Positions 1-7,839 of a stretch of 34,763 nt of DNA are shown piece after piece (the first letter of the stretch is position 1; each line of letters begins with the position of its first letter). Both the position numbers and the translations under genes were made by a program. Source of the stretch: Verrucomicrobiota bacterium (GTDB lineage Bacteria; Verrucomicrobiota; Verrucomicrobiia; Verrucomicrobiales; DEV007); the NCBI GenBank assembly GCA_020630975.1, contig JAHDID010000059.1, forward strand, positions 1 through 34,763. The letters are read 5' to 3'. The notes under the pieces are model-generated. The model did not search any database and was not told where the DNA came from. It saw only the letters and a program-made list of their open reading frames with translations.

Positions 1-62
1 GGACTCGAACCCAGGACCAATTGGTTAAAAGCCAACTGCTCTACCAACTGAGCTACCTGTCC
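1..62 (-). tRNA. tRNA-Lys (UUU), 3' end cut by the window edge
   Basis: Read on the minus strand, the gene starts at 62 with acceptor strand GGACAGG, then TA, a D-arm beginning GCTCAGTTGG, an anticodon loop CTTTTAA with anticodon TTT, and a T-arm containing GGGTTCGAGTCC. The 3' half of the acceptor stem lies outside the window. The anticodon and conserved D-loop and T-loop bases make tRNA-Lys secure. No promoter could be singled out; the next gene upstream on the same strand is the HAD hydrolase, 26 bases away. Confidence 0.95.
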
Positions 63-87
63 ATGTTGGTGAGGGCGCGTAGTGTAT

Positions 88-816
88 TCATATTTTAGGC
101 TCCCGCAAGCGGAACTTTTGCATAAGATGAAAAAGTGTCGAATCGGAGCCTTCGACGATAAAGCAGGGCATGCCCATGGCGGCTGAGCCTTCGCCATCGC
201 AGCGCTTGTCATCTCCCACCATCAGAACTGTCTCAGGTGGGGCTGGGTGGGGCATGGCATCGAGTGCTTTTTGATAAATTGCGCGATCTGGTTTGGCTGC
301 TCGTGCCTCGGTAGAAATAATGAATGGGTCAAATCCGGACATCAGGTCCAGCTCGCCTAGGATCTTGTGCAGGCGGCCATCGAAGTTGGATATGATCCCT
401 CTGGGGATGCCTAGGTCATCGAGTCGGCTCAGTAGATCGCGTGCTCTAGGTGCGGCCCGCCACGCATCTCCGCGGCCGTAGTGCACGAAAAGCCGATCAA
501 AATAGGTCTCAAAATCGGGGAAATCATCAACCTCTACCTCGGCGAAGACTCGTTTTACCACCTGGCGCCACCAGTTCATCTCGATCTGTTCTCCGGTTTT
601 AGCTGGATCTTCATCTGCAAACACTGGTCCCATCTGGGGCCAGACCGTGCGAAACGCGGTATCGAGCGATGCGGCATCGACATGCACGTCAAAATCCTTG
701 GCGATGCGGCTATAAGTGGCGCCGACAGTTTCCACCATATCGATGAGGGTACCGCCAGCGTCGAAAAACACCGCTTGGATCTCTGCTGGGTCGAAGTCTG
801 TAATGGGAGTGTTCAT
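88..816 (-). CDS. HAD-superfamily hydrolase (subfamily IA-like phosphatase)
   Basis: This 242-residue protein is the usual length for a cap-bearing haloacid dehalogenase-type hydrolase, a cytoplasmic family that mostly cleaves small phosphate esters. Visible motifs are motif I FFDAGGTL at residues 17-24 (nucleophile Asp19), motif II GIISNFD near 140, the motif III lysine in AKPDRAIY and motif IV VGDDKRCD near 200. The canonical DxD of motif I is DAG here, so the usual second aspartate (the general acid of typical phosphatases) is missing; this is common in some HAD groups and makes the substrate uncertain. The ATG at 816 has no clear ribosome-binding site. The gene stands alone between tRNA-Lys and the divergent nusA leader. 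Family assignment is firm; the substrate is unknown. Confidence 0.85.
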   Translation of the reverse strand: MNTPITDFDPAEIQAVFFDAGGTLIDMVETVGATYSRIAKDFDVHVDAASLDTAFRTVWPQMGPVFADEDPAKTGEQIEMNWWRQVVKRVFAEVEVDDFPDFETYFDRLFVHYGRGDAWRAAPRARDLLSRLDDLGIPRGIISNFDGRLHKILGELDLMSGFDPFIISTEARAAKPDRAIYQKALDAMPHPAPPETVLMVGDDKRCDGEGSAAMGMPCFIVEGSDSTLFHLMQKFRLREPKI

Positions 817-865
817 TTGTAGAAAGTGGGGAGCTACAGAAACCTAAATTACAAGGATTTCCGTC

Positions 866-893
866 TTGCGAAAGGGATTCACTCCATTATCAT
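866..893 (+). promoter_or_regulatory. candidate sigma70-type promoter for nusA-infB
   Basis: TTGCGA (866-871) and TATCAT (888-893) are separated by 16 bases and would start transcription near 900, about 110 bases before the nusA start codon. This would place both leader hairpins (914-943 and 955-981) inside the transcript. The match is moderate and rests on pattern alone. Confidence 0.35.
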
Positions 894-913
894 CTCCATG
901 CACAACTGAGATT

Positions 914-981
914 GACTGTGGATTCCCTAGGGAATTTGCAGTCGGTGAAAATCGAAAGTGGGCCTAGGCTCGCTTTTTTTT
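914..981 (+). promoter_or_regulatory. nusA leader with two hairpins, the second terminator-like
   Basis: The first element contains the perfect 14-base palindrome ATTCCCTAGGGAAT (922-935), flanked by GACTG (914-918) and its complement CAGTC (939-943). The second has the 5' arm AAAGTGGGC (955-963), a CTAG loop and the 3' arm GCTCGCTTT (968-976), with two G-U pairs, running straight into eight T residues (974-981). It has the shape of an intrinsic terminator and lies 28 bases before the nusA ATG. No plus-strand gene lies upstream for it to terminate, so it may act as an attenuator of nusA-infB. Confidence 0.5.
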
Positions 982-1008
982 GTCTCAATTTCAGACGCGT
1001 ATTTGGAC

Positions 1009-2340
1009 ATGACTAACGAGTTACTATCTCTTTTTGAATATTACGAGGCGGAGAAAGGCATCAAGCGCGATGTCATGGTGGAGGCTTTGGAGACGGCTCT
1101 GGTTTCAGCTCTGCGCAAGAAGATCGGTCCCGCTCGCGAGCTTCGTGTCTCGGTAGACCCTGATAAAGGCGATATTCGCGCCTTTTCGACTCTGGTCGTG
1201 GTAGACCGCGTCGAGAGCCCCTACGACGAGATCGATATTTTTACCGCTCGCCGCATCAATCCCGATATCAATGTCGAAGAGGAGCTGGAAGTCGACATCA
1301 CTCCTGCAGATTTTGGTCGTATCGCAGCTCAGACTGCAAAGCAGACTATGCTCCAGCGCCTGCGTCAGGCGGAAAAGGAGATGATCTACGATGAATTCAA
1401 AGACCGCGCGGGCGATATCGTCAGCGGTACCGTTCGTCGCTTCGAGAAAGGCGATGTCTGGATCGATCTTGGTAAATTTGAGGGCGTCATGCCTCAGCGT
1501 GAGCGTGTCTCGACCGAGGAGTACAACCCTGGTGACCGTATCCGTGTCTACGTGGTCGCTGTGGAGAACGGCTCTCGCGGCCCGGAGATCATCCTGTCTC
1601 GTAGCCACCCCAATTTCGTCCGCCGCTTGTTCGAGTCTGAGGTCAGCGAGATCGCAGATCGTACGGTTGAGATTCGCGCTTTGGCTCGCGAGCCAGGTTT
1701 CCGCACCAAGGTGGCTGTCTACAGTGCCGACGAAAAGGTCGATCCTGTCGGCGCTTGTGTTGGTCTACGTGGCGCTCGTGTGAAGAACATCGTGACCGAG
1801 CTGAACAAGGAAAAGGTCGACATTATCCGCTACAGCGAAGATCTTCGCGCCTTTGTGGAGGACGCTCTGAAGCCTGCGCAGGTGAAGAAAATGGAGATCC
1901 AGGAAGAGGAAAAAGTCGTCCGCGTATCTGTGGACGAGGAGGAACTCTCCAAAGCAATCGGTCGCCGTGGCCAGAATGTGCGTCTGACCACTCGCCTTGT
2001 GGGCTGGGATGTTCAGGTGCAGAAGGACGAGTCAGCTCATGAAGCCTTTGAGAAAAAGATCATTGTGGCAGCTCAAGCTATCGCCGAAGCCGGTATCCCG
2101 ATGGAGCAGGCGATGGAGCTGGTGCGTGGTGGTCTGACATCTATCGAGTCTGTCGCCAATGATGTCGACGAGGTCGATATTGCAGATATCCTTGAAATCG
2201 ATGTAGCAGACGCCAAGATACTGCACGATAAAGCTCAGGCCGCCACAGGTGGAGGGAGCGAAGAGGCTGCGCCTGCTGCCGAAGCAGACGAGCCTGAAGC
2301 CTCTGCCGAGGAGGCTCCAGCTGAGGATGCTGCCGAGTAA
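1009..2340 (+). CDS. nusA: transcription termination/antitermination factor NusA
   Basis: NusA binds RNA polymerase and nascent RNA and modulates pausing, termination and antitermination. From the ATG at 1009 the protein has 443 residues and opens with the typical ELLSLFEYYEAEKGI segment. An S1 domain follows (about 133-200, motif GDIVSGTVRRF), then KH1 with GLRGARV (about 252) and KH2 with IGRRGQNVRL (about 316-328), and a short helical plus acidic Ala/Glu-rich tail after about 385. A longer reading from a GTG at 958 would add 17 residues, but that codon lies inside the leader hairpin and the family start fits 1009. It is followed after 82 bases by infB. rimP, normally upstream, is absent here. 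Confidence 0.96.
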   Translation: MTNELLSLFEYYEAEKGIKRDVMVEALETALVSALRKKIGPARELRVSVDPDKGDIRAFSTLVVVDRVESPYDEIDIFTARRINPDINVEEELEVDITPADFGRIAAQTAKQTMLQRLRQAEKEMIYDEFKDRAGDIVSGTVRRFEKGDVWIDLGKFEGVMPQRERVSTEEYNPGDRIRVYVVAVENGSRGPEIILSRSHPNFVRRLFESEVSEIADRTVEIRALAREPGFRTKVAVYSADEKVDPVGACVGLRGARVKNIVTELNKEKVDIIRYSEDLRAFVEDALKPAQVKKMEIQEEEKVVRVSVDEEELSKAIGRRGQNVRLTTRLVGWDVQVQKDESAHEAFEKKIIVAAQAIAEAGIPMEQAMELVRGGLTSIESVANDVDEVDIADILEIDVADAKILHDKAQAATGGGSEEAAPAAEADEPEASAEEAPAEDAAE

Positions 2341-2422
2341 AAGTAGCAACCAGACTTAGCAGACCGATTATTTTACTTTTATCCCTGACCCGAAACACAC
2401 ACACCTTTCTTACCACGACTTT

Positions 2423-4441
2423 ATGCCTAGTAAAAAAGCAACTGACTCACCTGACTCCGGAAAGACTCTGGACGACCAGAAGGCTGAGGCGCTGAACATC
2501 TTCGATGACGAGAAGAAAGAAGCCAAATCCAAGTCGCGCCCTGCGGCAGAGGAGGGCTCTACCTTCACGCCTATCGGTAAAGCTACGCCAGCTAAGAAGG
2601 TGGCGGCAGCGGAGCCGACCGGCGATGAGGATAAGCGTGTCGAGGAGGTCGATGGTGAGAAGATTGTGCACATCAAAGGGCCTATCGTCGTAGGTGAGCT
2701 AGCAGATCTGATGGGGCTGAAGCCTTTCAAGCTGATCAAAGAGCTGATGACGATGGATGTCTTCGCCAATGCGGAGCAGACTATCGAGCCAGCGATCGCT
2801 GCCCAGCTCTGTGAGAGCAATGGTTTTGTCCTCGAGCAGGAGAAACGCGAGAAGGGTGGCGGTGTCCACAAGGTGGAGGAAGTCATCGAGGAGCCAGAGG
2901 CAGTCGATATCGAGGAGATCGAAGAAGATCAGATCGCTGAGCGTCCGCCAGTGGTGACCTTCATGGGGCACGTAGATCACGGCAAGACTTCTCTACTGGA
3001 CTTCTACCGTGGCTCTCGCCTCACGGCTAAAGAGGCAGGTGGTATCACTCAGGCCATGGGCTCCTACCAGGTGGAGCGCGATGGCAAGAAAGTAACTTTT
3101 ATCGATACTCCGGGTCACGCAGCCTTTTCCGAGATGCGTGCTCGTGGTGCGAATGTGACCGATATCGTCATCCTAGTGGTGGCGGCAGACGATGGACTGA
3201 TGCCTACTACCATGGAGGCGATCGACCACTGCCGTGCGGCTGATGTGCCGATGATCGTCGCGATCAACAAGTGCGACGTGAGGAATGCTGATCTGAATAA
3301 GGTGAAAGGTCAGCTACAGGAGCACGATCTGGCGCCCGAGGACTGGGGTGGTAGCACTCTCTGTGTGGAGTGCTCGGCCAAAGAGGGCACAGGGTTGGAT
3401 ACACTTTTCGATACCATCATCCTCCAGGCGGAGATTATGGAGCTGAAGTCCATCGAGCAGGGGCCTGCCCGTGCGACGGTGATCGAGGCTCGTTCTGAGC
3501 CTGGTAAAGGACCTACTGCCAGCGTGATCGTGCAGTCTGGTTCGCTCTCGCAGGGCGATCCATTCATCGTCGGTAGCCACTACGGCAAGGTGAAAGGGCT
3601 CGTCAACGATGTCGGTGAGCGTCTCAAAGTCGCTGGTCCATCCGACCCAGTCGAGGTGATCGGTCTAAACGGTATTCCTAACGTAGGCGATGAACTCGTC
3701 GAGATGGAGAATGAGCGCCACGCCAAGAAACTGAGCGAGGAGCGCCAGGAGCAGAAGCGCCAGGAGAAGCTCAAGCCAGAGGCAAAGTCGGCCCTAGAGA
3801 CTCTTTTCTCCAATATCGAAGAGGGCAAGAAGGCCACTCTGAAGCTAATCATCAAGGCGGACGTGCAGGGCTCTCTACAGGCTATCGAGAAGTCTCTTTT
3901 GGAAATCGAGTCGGACAAGATCAAGCTTGATATCATCCGCCAGAGCGCTGGCCCGATCACCGAAGACGACGTGATTTTGGCCTCGGCTTCGGATGCGATT
4001 TTGATTGGCTTTAATACCAAGGTCGAGAACAAGGCTCAGGCCGTGGTGAAGCGCGAAGGTGTGCAGGTGAAGCTATTCTCCATCATCTACGAGCTGATCG
4101 ATCAGGTGAAAGAATCCATGCTCGGTATGCTCGATCCCGAGACTCGCGAGCAGATCGTCGGTCATGCGAAGATCCTCGAGATCTTCAAGCTCAGCTCTGG
4201 CCGTGTCGGTGGCTGTGTGGTGATCGATGGTAAGATGATCCGCAAGGCTCGTGCGCGCGTGCTGCGTGACAAAGTGCCGATTTACGATGGTGGTTTCTCC
4301 ACGCTACGTCGCTTCAAAGATGACGTGAAGGAAGTGAAGAATGGCATCGAGTGCGGTGTCAAACTGGGTAACTTCAATGACTACCAGAAGGGCGACATCA
4401 TCGAGTGCTATGAGCTTGAGAAGCTCGATGTGACACTGTAA
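2423..4441 (+). CDS. infB: translation initiation factor IF-2
   Basis: IF-2 is the GTPase that places initiator tRNA on the 30S subunit and promotes subunit joining. The 672-residue protein has a charged, low-complexity N-terminus (1-75), an IF2-N-like segment (about 85-145), and the G domain with G1 GHVDHGKT (about 182-189), G3 DTPGH (about 228) and G4 NKCD (about 282). Domains II, III and IV follow, ending in the conserved [14 protein letters not shown] region. The N-terminal extension is short compared with many bacterial IF-2 proteins. It is probably cotranscribed with nusA. Unlike the common operon, no rbfA or truB follows; a strong terminator ends the unit 30 bases downstream. The start at 2423 has no obvious Shine-Dalgarno sequence. 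Confidence 0.97.
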   Translation: MPSKKATDSPDSGKTLDDQKAEALNIFDDEKKEAKSKSRPAAEEGSTFTPIGKATPAKKVAAAEPTGDEDKRVEEVDGEKIVHIKGPIVVGELADLMGLKPFKLIKELMTMDVFANAEQTIEPAIAAQLCESNGFVLEQEKREKGGGVHKVEEVIEEPEAVDIEEIEEDQIAERPPVVTFMGHVDHGKTSLLDFYRGSRLTAKEAGGITQAMGSYQVERDGKKVTFIDTPGHAAFSEMRARGANVTDIVILVVAADDGLMPTTMEAIDHCRAADVPMIVAINKCDVRNADLNKVKGQLQEHDLAPEDWGGSTLCVECSAKEGTGLDTLFDTIILQAEIMELKSIEQGPARATVIEARSEPGKGPTASVIVQSGSLSQGDPFIVGSHYGKVKGLVNDVGERLKVAGPSDPVEVIGLNGIPNVGDELVEMENERHAKKLSEERQEQKRQEKLKPEAKSALETLFSNIEEGKKATLKLIIKADVQGSLQAIEKSLLEIESDKIKLDIIRQSAGPITEDDVILASASDAILIGFNTKVENKAQAVVKREGVQVKLFSIIYELIDQVKESMLGMLDPETREQIVGHAKILEIFKLSSGRVGGCVVIDGKMIRKARARVLRDKVPIYDGGFSTLRRFKDDVKEVKNGIECGVKLGNFNDYQKGDIIECYELEKLDVTL

Positions 4442-4470
4442 TATTTTTTCCAGCTACTAAACTGGGCAAT

Positions 4471-4506
4471 AAAAAAGTCGTATAGGGTTTCCTATACGAC
4501 TTTTTT
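4471..4506. terminator. bidirectional intrinsic terminator between infB and the GlsB-like gene
   Basis: AAAAAAGTCGTATAGG (4471-4486) pairs perfectly with CCTATACGACTTTTTT (4491-4506) around a GTTT loop. The A-tract on one side and the T-tract on the other let it act for both converging genes. Its core GTCGTATAGG recurs in the palindrome at 21982-22010. Confidence 0.93.
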
Positions 4507-4528
4507 CGTTTTTGAATGGAAGTGGAGA

Positions 4529-4798
4529 TTAGTTCCACTTGCCGCGGAAGATCAGGCAGAAGAGCACGAGCACGACGATCGATCCGACCAGTGCTGCCAC
4601 TAGGCTCTGCCAGGCTGTGATATCGCTCACGTCGACGCCCAGCTTCATCGCGGTGAAACCACCGACGAACGATCCCAGTGCACCGACGATCAGAGTCGGG
4701 ATGAGACCGATTTTCTGCTCACCAGGCAGGATCGCACGGGCTAGGAAGCCCATCACAAAGCCCAAAACTATCCAGAGAAGTATATACATGTAGTCCAT
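4529..4798 (-). CDS. GlsB/YeaQ/YmgE-family stress-response membrane protein
   Basis: This 89-residue protein is a small inner-membrane protein of the transglycosylase-associated (GlsB/YeaQ/YmgE) family, often linked to envelope or general stress; its biochemical role is not established. It has three hydrophobic segments (about 3-20, 29-50 and 63-84), the family-typical GFLARAILPGEQ turn, and the GALGSFVGGF glycine-rich helix. An in-frame start 39 bases upstream is possible, but the ATG at 4798 is preceded by a strong GAGGGAG ribosome-binding site and begins at the usual family position. It converges on infB and shares its terminator, and is divergent from the OmpA lipoprotein gene. Confidence 0.88.
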   Translation of the reverse strand: MDYMYILLWIVLGFVMGFLARAILPGEQKIGLIPTLIVGALGSFVGGFTAMKLGVDVSDITAWQSLVAALVGSIVVLVLFCLIFRGKWN

Positions 4799-4865
4799 AA
4801 CTCCCTCTGGTGTAGGCGAAATCGTAGCAATGGGCAAGCCTTATCTCGGAGCGCTTTTTAGCTCC

Positions 4866-4893
4866 TTGACGGCGCAGAGCGTGGCTCTACCCT
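4866..4893 (+). promoter_or_regulatory. candidate promoter for the OmpA-like lipoprotein gene
   Basis: TTGACG (4866-4871) and TACCCT (4888-4893) are 16 bases apart. The expected transcription start falls at or next to the ATG at 4900, and no ribosome-binding site is visible, so the message could be leaderless. The -10 match is weak. Confidence 0.3.
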
Positions 4894-4899
4894 AGCTGC

Positions 4900-5574
4900 A
4901 TGCGCTATCTCGCCCTTCTTATCACTGCTAGTTTCCCGCTGGTAGGCTGCCACACGACCGATCCCTACACAGGGGAGAAGAAGGCTACCAACACAGCTAG
5001 AAATGCGGCCATCGGGGCGGCTACAGGAGCTGCGCTGGGAGCTATCATCGGCAATAACACAGGCGATGGCGATGCTCGCGAGGGCGCTCTGATCGGGGCT
5101 GGTATCGGTGCTGCTGCGGGTGGTGGTGTGGGCCTGTACATGGACAAAAAGGAGGCCGCTATCCGCGAGCAGCTGCGCGGCAGTGGGGTGAGTGTGACTC
5201 GCTCGGGCGACGATATCATCCTGAATATGCCCCACGATATCACCTTTGACGTGGCGAAAGATCAGCTGCGCCCCGAGTTCACAGGCACGCTGGACTCAGT
5301 AGCACTGGTGTTTCAGAAGTTTGATCAGACTCTGGTAAATGTGAACGGCCACACCGACTCCGATGGAGCCGATAGCTACAATCAACAGCTGTCTCAGCGC
5401 CGCGCCAATTCAGTCGCATCCTATCTCAGTAATCAAGGTGTCTCCAGAGCTCGCATGATCGTGGTAGGCTACGGCGAGACTCAGCCCGTAGCATCGAACG
5501 ATACGCAAGCCGGCAAGGCCGCTAACCGCCGGGTGGAGCTGCATATTGTCCCCCGCTCGGATGGGCAGTTTTAG
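4900..5574 (+). CDS. OmpA-family outer-membrane lipoprotein with glycine-zipper region
   Basis: The 224-residue protein begins with a lipoprotein signal peptide ending in LVGC (Cys17), so it should be lipidated and sorted to the outer membrane. Residues about 32-85 are a Gly/Ala-rich glycine-zipper segment (AAIGAATGAALGAIIG and GAGIGAAAGGG). The C-terminal half is an OmpA peptidoglycan-binding domain with NGHTDSDG, QLSQRRANSVASYL and GYGETQPVASN, ending with NRRVELHI. The order resembles YiaD-type lipoproteins. It probably links the outer membrane to peptidoglycan. It lies divergent from the GlsB-like gene and convergent with the TPR/glycosyltransferase-like gene. No terminator is clear in the 124 bases after it. 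Confidence 0.92.
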   Translation: MRYLALLITASFPLVGCHTTDPYTGEKKATNTARNAAIGAATGAALGAIIGNNTGDGDAREGALIGAGIGAAAGGGVGLYMDKKEAAIREQLRGSGVSVTRSGDDIILNMPHDITFDVAKDQLRPEFTGTLDSVALVFQKFDQTLVNVNGHTDSDGADSYNQQLSQRRANSVASYLSNQGVSRARMIVVGYGETQPVASNDTQAGKAANRRVELHIVPRSDGQF

Positions 5575-5698
5575 GGTTTAAGAGGAATGGCGCGAGGTTC
5601 AAATGGTCGAGCTGGTGCCATTGGCGGATAGGCTCTGGGGCCACTCACTGACGTTCGCCGCCACATCCTTGAGAGCTTTACTCTCTAATGCAGGCTCT

Positions 5699-6895
5699 TT
5701 AGCCTTTCTTCTTGCGAACCGCTGCCTCATTCTGGCCGACATGCTTGTCGGCGGGGAGTCTGCCGTACTTGGGGAATGGGATGGAGCCTAGGGCGTCGAA
5801 GCAACTGTCGTGCGACATCAGGCTTTGGTAGATGGTCGGCCAGATGGCTAGGCGGAGAAAGAGCTGGTCGTAGGTGAGTGTGGCTTTGATTTTGGGGTTA
5901 AACTCCTTCATCAACTGCTCGAAAGGTGGTAGCACGCCACCGACTCCTCCCCACATGCCGGCTAGGATCAGCTCGCTGTGGGAGTAGAAGTCGCGCATGA
6001 TGTGGAAGTACTTATCTGAATCCAACCACTCGTCTACGGCCACACGCTCCTGTACATTCACGACGGAGTCGATATCTCTTATCAGAAAGCGATCTACTTT
6101 CGGATCGGTGGCGGGTAGGAATCGCCAAAATAGCCCGTCGTAGAAGTTTTTCGGTGGAGCGACACTTACCAGCTTGGCGTCGAGAGCGGTCAGCTCATCG
6201 AGCGTCTCCTGGGGCACGGAATCGTCGTGATAAATTTGGCACGTCCAGCCGGGGTAGATATCGGGGATCAGCTGCGCATTGCGGATCGCTCCATCGAGGT
6301 AGCGAGGATTGTTGCCCCACAGGCTGTAGGCGATCACATTATTCCCTGCGGGGTCGAATGGCGCTGGCGCACTATCTGGTATCGGGTGGGCGATACCCTG
6401 CTCCAGAGACGCTTCGTGTTTGATCTCTAGGGAGCGATTGCCAGCTGCTTTGCATTTTTCAGGCTCGCCTATCTGGCCGTAGGAGTGGGCTAGGGCATCG
6501 AGCACATTCGAGCTCCCAGGGGCCATCTCCTCAGCTTTCTCGAGCTCGACGATCGCCTCTGGTATGCGGTCTAGCTTGCGCAGTACCACGCCGAGGTTTT
6601 CGTAGTTGTTGGCATCGTCGGGGAATTGCTTCTTCAGAATTAACAGGACTTGGGCGGCAGCGCCGAAGTCTTGTTTTGAGAAAAAGAATAGGCACAGGAG
6701 CTTGGCTGCATCGGCATCGGGTGTGCCCTGGCTGTTGAAGTGGTTGACCACTTTGATCTGATTGGCGATCGCGGTATCGAAGTCGCCTTTGCCATGTGCT
6801 TCGTTGGCGGTTTTTCGGCAGGCTGCTAGCTCTTCCTCAGAGAGTGTGTGATTTTGAGGAGGGGAGGGTGGTGGTGCGGAGGAGGTGGTGCTCAT
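5699..6895 (-). CDS. TPR protein with a glycosyltransferase-like (GT-A type) C-terminal domain
   Basis: The 398-residue protein has no signal peptide and a Pro/Ser-rich start. Residues about 20-165 form TPR-like helical repeats (for example NYENLGVVLRKLDRIPEAIVELEKA). After about 185 comes a domain beginning NVIAYSLWGNNPRYLDGAIRNA, followed by YPGWTCQIYHDDSVP, FWRFLPATDPKVDRF and the acidic motif RDIDS near 265. RDxDS with its neighbours resembles metal-binding DxD motifs of GT-A glycosyltransferase-like proteins found in bacteria and phages, so a nucleotide-sugar transferase is likely, with unknown donor and acceptor. It ends in a basic KKKG tail. The ubiE gene lies 38 bases upstream on the same strand, so cotranscription is possible. 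Confidence 0.7.
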   Translation of the reverse strand: MSTTSSAPPPSPPQNHTLSEEELAACRKTANEAHGKGDFDTAIANQIKVVNHFNSQGTPDADAAKLLCLFFFSKQDFGAAAQVLLILKKQFPDDANNYENLGVVLRKLDRIPEAIVELEKAEEMAPGSSNVLDALAHSYGQIGEPEKCKAAGNRSLEIKHEASLEQGIAHPIPDSAPAPFDPAGNNVIAYSLWGNNPRYLDGAIRNAQLIPDIYPGWTCQIYHDDSVPQETLDELTALDAKLVSVAPPKNFYDGLFWRFLPATDPKVDRFLIRDIDSVVNVQERVAVDEWLDSDKYFHIMRDFYSHSELILAGMWGGVGGVLPPFEQLMKEFNPKIKATLTYDQLFLRLAIWPTIYQSLMSHDSCFDALGSIPFPKYGRLPADKHVGQNEAAVRKKKG

Positions 6896-6933
6896 CAGGT
6901 CGCCCCAATCCTAACCGAGATATTCAGGATGTG

Positions 6934-7659
6934 CTAGGTTTTTGCGACATAGACACTGCTGATGCCGCAGCCGAGTGGTTCAGCTGTCGCTGACTGGTAG
7001 CCATTCTCCTGGAGCAGGTCGATCATGTCTTGGCCTTTGGGGAAGCGCTCGATCGACTCTCCCAGATACTGATAGGCTTCGCGATTGCCAGTGAGTAGAC
7101 CTGCGATCCGAGGCAGTATGTGGTGCAGGTAAAAACGGTAAGGCTCGCGCAGGATAGGCACTGTCGGTAGCGAGAAATCGAGGATCACTAGGGTACCACC
7201 TGGCTTGAGGACGCGGGAGAATTCCTGCACAGCCTTGGCCCAGTTCTCCATATTACGCAGACCGTAGCCGATGGTGATCACATCTGCGCTATCATCATCG
7301 AAGGGCAGGTCCATGCCGTCGGCGACCATCAGCTCGGGGAGACCACGCTTGCGAGCGTGCTCTAGCATCGGTGCGCAGAAGTCGGCACCTACGATGCGTG
7401 CATCGGGGCAGACTTTCCAGATCTCGGCAGCTAGATCGCCGCTACCGGTCGCCACATCGAGGATGAAGTCGGGCTCGCAGGATTTTACGATATTGGCCAC
7501 CTTGCGGCGCCACGATACATCGATGCCCATGCTGAGCACGTGATTGGTGAACACGTATCGAGGTGCGATCGAAGAGAATGCCTTTTGGACAAAGTCCGGA
7601 TCCTGATCACGATTCGGCTCGATTGTCCCTGCTGGTGTTGCTGCTTGCCCGTCGCCCAT
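6934..7659 (-). CDS. ubiE: demethylmenaquinone/ubiquinone methyltransferase UbiE/MenG
   Basis: This class I S-adenosylmethionine methyltransferase carries out the C-methylation that completes menaquinone (MenG) or a late ubiquinone step. From the ATG at 7659 it has 241 residues. It carries FVQKAFSSIAPRYVFTNHVLSMGIDVSWRR (family signature 1), the SAM motif DVATGSGDLA, the second signature IGYGLRNM, and RVLKPGGTLVILDFS. Which quinone is used cannot be read from the sequence; menaquinone is a guess from the likely phylum. An in-frame reading to 7770 exists, but its first residues are only a translation of the overlapping tRNA-Leu gene and are not real. Confidence 0.93.
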   Translation of the reverse strand: MGDGQAATPAGTIEPNRDQDPDFVQKAFSSIAPRYVFTNHVLSMGIDVSWRRKVANIVKSCEPDFILDVATGSGDLAAEIWKVCPDARIVGADFCAPMLEHARKRGLPELMVADGMDLPFDDDSADVITIGYGLRNMENWAKAVQEFSRVLKPGGTLVILDFSLPTVPILREPYRFYLHHILPRIAGLLTGNREAYQYLGESIERFPKGQDMIDLLQENGYQSATAEPLGCGISSVYVAKT

Positions 7660-7694
7660 GTTGTCTAACGATACGCTGCTGACGGGAAAAAGAA

Positions 7695-7776
7695 TGCTCA
7701 CGAGAGGACTCGAACCTCCACGGGTCGCCCCACTAGAACCTGAATCTAGCGCGTCTACCAATTCCGCCACGTGAGC
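7695..7776 (-). tRNA. tRNA-Leu (CAG)
   Basis: On the minus strand the acceptor strands GCTCACG (5') and CGTGAGC (3') pair perfectly, followed by an A discriminator; CCA is not encoded. The anticodon loop TTCAGGT is held by CTAGA/TCTAG and gives anticodon CAG. A long variable arm (about TGGGGCGACCCG) and GGTTCGAGTCC in the T-arm are typical of class II tRNA-Leu. It lies between lysC and ubiE, 35 bases before the ubiE start codon. Confidence 0.96.
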
Positions 7777-7839
7777 TCACATCTGCCGGAGCAGGCGGAC
7801 GGGAAAGAACCATCGATTCTCCCTCCGCACAAGGAAATT

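Noticed and set aside
1105-1608. Minus-strand open frame of 167 residues opposite nusA
   Set aside because: It lies entirely antisense to conserved NusA codons, shows no domain, signal or repeat, and its length follows from the codon bias of the real gene.
5603-5791. Plus-strand frame of 62 residues after the OmpA lipoprotein gene
   Set aside because: It runs into the antisense of the TPR/glycosyltransferase-like gene and lacks a ribosome-binding site and recognisable features.
7660-7770. N-terminal extension of UbiE beginning MAELVDALDSGSSG
   Set aside because: These residues are the translation of the overlapping tRNA-Leu gene, a well-known false extension. The conserved UbiE domain begins after the ATG at 7659.
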